Below, piece after piece: positions 60,572-64,000 of a DNA stretch of 64,000 nucleotides. The stretch is from Osmia lignaria lignaria. Its lineage: Eukaryota > Arthropoda > Insecta > Hymenoptera > Megachilidae. The position numbers and the translations under genes are program-made. Numbering within the stretch: the first letter of the stretch is position 1; each line of letters starts with the position of its first letter. Under the pieces are notes generated by a model that did not search any database, was not told the origin of the DNA, and was given only the letters and a program-made list of their open reading frames with translations. The stretch is taken from positions 9,548,001 to 9,612,000 of the forward strand of contig NC_135037.1 of NCBI RefSeq assembly GCF_051020975.1, read 5' to 3'.

Positions 60572-62282
60572 GTCTCTCCTTTCTTGCTGGATATCCCCAC
60601 TAAACCATGAGCAACCAGTCTGGTTTTCTCTTTCCCTTTTCCTCTCTTCGTCGCTCTCTTGGCCCGTACCTTGTCTCGGATTTACCTACCTCGGGCACTC
60701 ATCTTCTACCATGTCATTATGTCGTTATTTCCGACAACGAGCGTGTCTCGACGAACCCTCGTACGCTCGCCTCCGACAGAAATGGGCGCGAAAGCAGTTT
60801 CGCCCGAAATCCCGGCTACAAACGCGTTCTCCTCGTGAATGAACCCTGACGACCGCATTGTCGCGGTTCATCTTTCGAATAGAATCACGAGACCGGTGCA
60901 GCAATTTGTCAATGGACGCTCCTAGCTTGATTATTTTTCTTTCTCGTTTGTCCTCCTTTCTCGCCTGGTTGACCTGGTGCCCATTGTTCTTACGGAATTA
61001 CCTGGTTATTAGTTTAACTATAATCAACGGAGGCACGAAGACAGGTCGTTTCATATTCAACGGGGTTGATCGACTTCCATGGATTTTTCTTTCGCTGAAG
61101 ATTCTGAAGTACTGAATTAAAAGGCTGGTTTTCCCACATGCTCCGTGTCGATTAGAATCACGCGGAACGATCCGTTGCCAACAATTTCGAGTCGTTTCGA
61201 AGCGTTTCGAAGGAATGTTGGTAGCGCCGAGGTTATCTAGTGAGCACGTGTCGTGTGTACGGGGGTCGCAGCTCGACCAGATGAAACCGTTCGCAAGGGA
61301 CTATCGAGTAGCCTGGTCGTTGGGTGTTTGCAGGTGCGATCTTCGCTGATTAAGCACCACCACGACGACGATAATTTGCTAAACAACGCGTGTACCGTGG
61401 TGGGTGCTCTTTGCGGAATACAAAGTGCCTTGGCAACGCCTTTGAGAGGTGTAGTACACCGGGCGAGGTTTCGTGGCCTGGGCTTTCACGATAAAAGGCC
61501 GCGCTTAAAATGGCAATTAGGTTGACCAAGAATCCAATGGCAGATTCTTAGGAACTCGCGAACAAATTGGACTGCATTCTTTCCGCGTTGAATATATTTT
61601 CGCGTTGCGCTGCTTCGAATAGCTCGCTCGCTTGCGCCGGCTAAATTTATACGATTCCAATTGAAATTTTAATCAGCTTTGCTACTTTGAGAAAGAATTG
61701 TGGAATTTCTGCAGGTGTGTCTCATTTTTGCAGTTTACTCATTTATCTCGCGCGATTATCAATACTGAATTTTCGATGTCTGATCCGATCCGTCGTTTTG
61801 TACAATATCTGGTAAAGAGTAGAGAAACCCTTGTAACAATTCCTGAAATCCTCGTTGTTTCGTACCTAAAAGGGAAGGATGCCAGCACATCCGTACCTTT
61901 TTAGGGGCATTCTTTGAACGATAGTCGCCGGAAGAAGAAAAAAAAGGGAACGGGTCTGAAGCGATCGATAGCGGACGGTGTTCTTGGACCGCGTCGCGAG
62001 TAGTCGCGAGTTTGCGAGACTCGTTCTCGCCATTAACGCGCGAACATAGCGCAGGCGGCACGTTTGCGCGTCGAACATCGTCGTGTAATGTCGCGGCGAG
62101 AGAGAAGAGGAGAGAATGGTCGCCAGCTAACGGTGACAAAGGAACAACGATGCCTAGAATTCGTGCAGCCGTCGAAAAACAACGGGAGGGAAAGGCGCGA
62201 GGAGGACGGTGGTGGCTCGTGGTAACAGGAAGACCAGGGAGGAAACGAACACGAGCTCGGAAAAAAAAGAAAAAAGCAACAG

Positions 62283-62286
<4 letters not shown>

Positions 62287-62313
<27 letters not shown>
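62287..62313. repeat. GATA tetranucleotide microsatellite
   Basis: About six tandem gata units in the third pan intron. Confidence 0.9.
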
Positions 62314-62669
62314 GAGAGGGAGAGAAAGAGGAAAAGCGTGTGGTACGCGTACGGAAACGCGCAAACGTGGCACCAATTAAAAAAGAACTCGATTCTACGG
62401 GGTTGCTGAAAATAACGGGCGTATCGGAGCGCAGTTTTGCGAGAAAAAGGAGCGAGAGGGAAGTAGAAAAAAAGGGGTGCGAGAGGAGAGGAAGAGAGAT
62501 GTACGTTAGGTAGAGAAACAGAGAACGCGACGACGACCTGCTGTGGGGGGTTGTTGCGCGGCGAAGGGAGTAGGGTTTGGGGTCGGTGGATGTACGTGAA
62601 ATCCAAAACCCTTATATTAAAACACAGGCCAGCCAACCAGCCACGGCGCGTTTAATTCAAAACAATATA

Positions 62670-62819
62670 ATGGGCGCAGCTACACGCATAGCTGTATTCT
62701 TGCTTCTCTCTCTCTTTCTTTCTTTCTCCGTTTTTCACGAGGTCCACGCTGTGCCCGCTCGAACACACGTATACCAAACGGGCAGCGAAAATGTTCGCAT
62801 TAAGAGAGAACGCTTATAA
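62670..62819 (+). other. small open frame with signal-peptide-like start (49 aa)
   Basis: ATG at 62670 opens MGAATRIAVFLLLSLFLSFS, continuing VFHEVHA and then a short hydrophilic tail ending NVRIKRERL and stop. It looks like a signal peptide with a cleavage site after HEVHA. However, the hydrophobic core is encoded by a ct/ttct microsatellite, so the resemblance may be accidental. It lies inside a pan intron on the same strand. I recognise no known peptide. Confidence 0.15.
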
Positions 62820-64000
62820 TGCGACTGGCTCGGCTCGCTGGTCCCTGGTGCCTCCACTGTGGTTCCTTAGCCGGGCCCAGAGAAGGTAGACTTGCCGCTA
62901 CGGAGCACGGAGATGGTGACGATGGTGACGATGGTTTTGTCGTGGAACCGAGGGGCTTTGTCTGTCCGCTCCGGCGGAAGACCAACGGCATTGTTCTCAT
63001 TGTTTCGAGACACGAGCGAATGAGAAGGAGGCCGAGGGGTGTTGAACGGGCCTGCTTGTACACCGTGCACGCCAAAGATGCCCCCGTGATACATACCTAT
63101 CCCCGCGTTTAGTACTTCATCGTGTGCCCTTCTCGCACCGTGAACACCGTCCTCTTTGCTAATTGTTTGCCAATCAGTCCTCTGTTAGTCTAGCTCGTGA
63201 GAATAGAGGTTGGCTGTGCTAGGCTTTTCTTGCCCGTATCGGGTAAGATCGTTTTCTTGCCCCGAGCTTGTTCTTCAAAAGATTCAATCTTCATCCAAAC
63301 TGATGCGGCGAACGGTCAAGATTTCTCCAGCGGGAAGGAAGTTTGTTTCTCGATGTTCCGTCGCTTCGCATAGTCATGAAATTTCTATAGAGACGACGTT
63401 GTGAATTTAACACCTGATTGTCAGACGTCGAATCATTTTTATTACGTCCTTGATCAAGAAGCTTCCTGAATCTTGATGTTCGATTAGACGATGACAACGC
63501 AGGCAAAGTCTCGTTTGTGAAATCGTAAGGCAACAGACGAAGGAGAAAAAGAAACCAAAAAGGGAGAAAGAAGGAAGCGTTAGGAGTCCGGCTCTGAAGG
63601 TCGTAATCTTTTGAATTATGGATCCGATGATGGAATACGAGATAGAGGGTCTACCCCCCGATACATCCTACGACCGCAAATTTTACCTGGTGCGAAGGTG
63701 CCATTAGTTTCGGTGTTGGTGGTTAAGCACTTTTGTGTTTAAGGACCTGACCGAGCTCCATCTTCTGTGTACCGGCACAAACCCCGGGGATTGTCCTTTT
63801 TCAAGGGATAATACCACGCGGGGACGTTAATGCCAAGATGGCTGCCAAGATACGCGGCTCCATTACGCGAACTACCTAGACCTCTCTCAGCTTGTTCCTT
63901 GCTAATTGTTGTCCTGTCCGTTCATTTAACGTGGGAACATTCGCAAGATGCGCGGTCACCGATACCAATCTTGCTTTTACCACGAAAAATCGACCCTAAA

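Larger units (their letters stand above)
58946..64000. other. pan intron 3, 5' part
   Basis: Non-coding to the end of the window. No frame encodes further TCF sequence. It contains a CT run (about 60540-60580), a gata microsatellite (62287-62313) and one small signal-peptide-like open frame (62670-62819). The next pan exon must be downstream. Confidence 0.65.

Noticed and set aside
61759..62376. 205-codon open frame, minus strand
   Set aside because: Ser/Leu/Tyr and Phe runs derive from gata and ga repeats read backwards; no domain.
1..64000. CRISPR arrays, bacterial operons, insertion sequences, rRNA
   Set aside because: None is present; the sequence is intron-rich animal DNA.

Overview
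This window is animal nuclear DNA, almost certainly from an insect and most likely a hymenopteran (bee, ant or wasp). The genes have many exons, GT-AG introns of 60 bp to over 20 kb, and coding sequence that reads as insect orthologues. CpG is frequent rather than depleted, and there are many short microsatellites. There is no operon structure and no recognisable transposase. Most long open frames in the window are chance frames in CG-rich or low-complexity introns. Hymenoptera is an inference from composition and protein flavour; the species was not identified.

Four protein-coding genes are supported. (1) 1396-19092, plus strand: the 3' part of a Pax2/5/8 gene (shaven/sv). It runs from the second half of the paired domain through the octapeptide YSISGILG to the C-terminal transactivation region and stop; the first exons lie before base 1. 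(2) 23714-29136, minus strand: a complete three-exon, 78-residue single-LIM protein of the CRIP family, with a 5.1 kb first intron. (3) 29963-33752, plus strand, possibly starting at 29487: a complete nine-exon TRPA-type ankyrin cation channel of the painless/pyrexia/TRPA5 kind. (4) 37042-58945, plus strand: the first three coding exons of pangolin/TCF, with the beta-catenin-binding N-terminus, separated by a 21.4 kb intron. The HMG box lies beyond base 64000.

Layout: sv and the LIM gene are tail-to-tail across about 22.8-23.7 kb. The LIM gene and the TRPA channel are head-to-head across about 350 bp. TRPA and pangolin are in tandem. Two developmental transcription-factor genes, sv and pan, flank a compact pair of smaller genes. 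In Drosophila melanogaster sv and pan both lie on the small fourth chromosome (Muller F), so their closeness here looks like retained ancient linkage.

The rest is intron, UTR and spacer. The most interesting non-coding signals are a perfect palindrome of two TCF/Pangolin sites inside pan's own intron (49818-49838), a 111 bp element with 11 bp terminal inverted repeats in the LIM-gene intron (27721-27831), three CTCF-like motifs in the sv/CRIP spacer, and four CACGTG E-boxes within 195 bp of an sv intron. I saw no frankly new gene system; these are candidates, not demonstrated elements.
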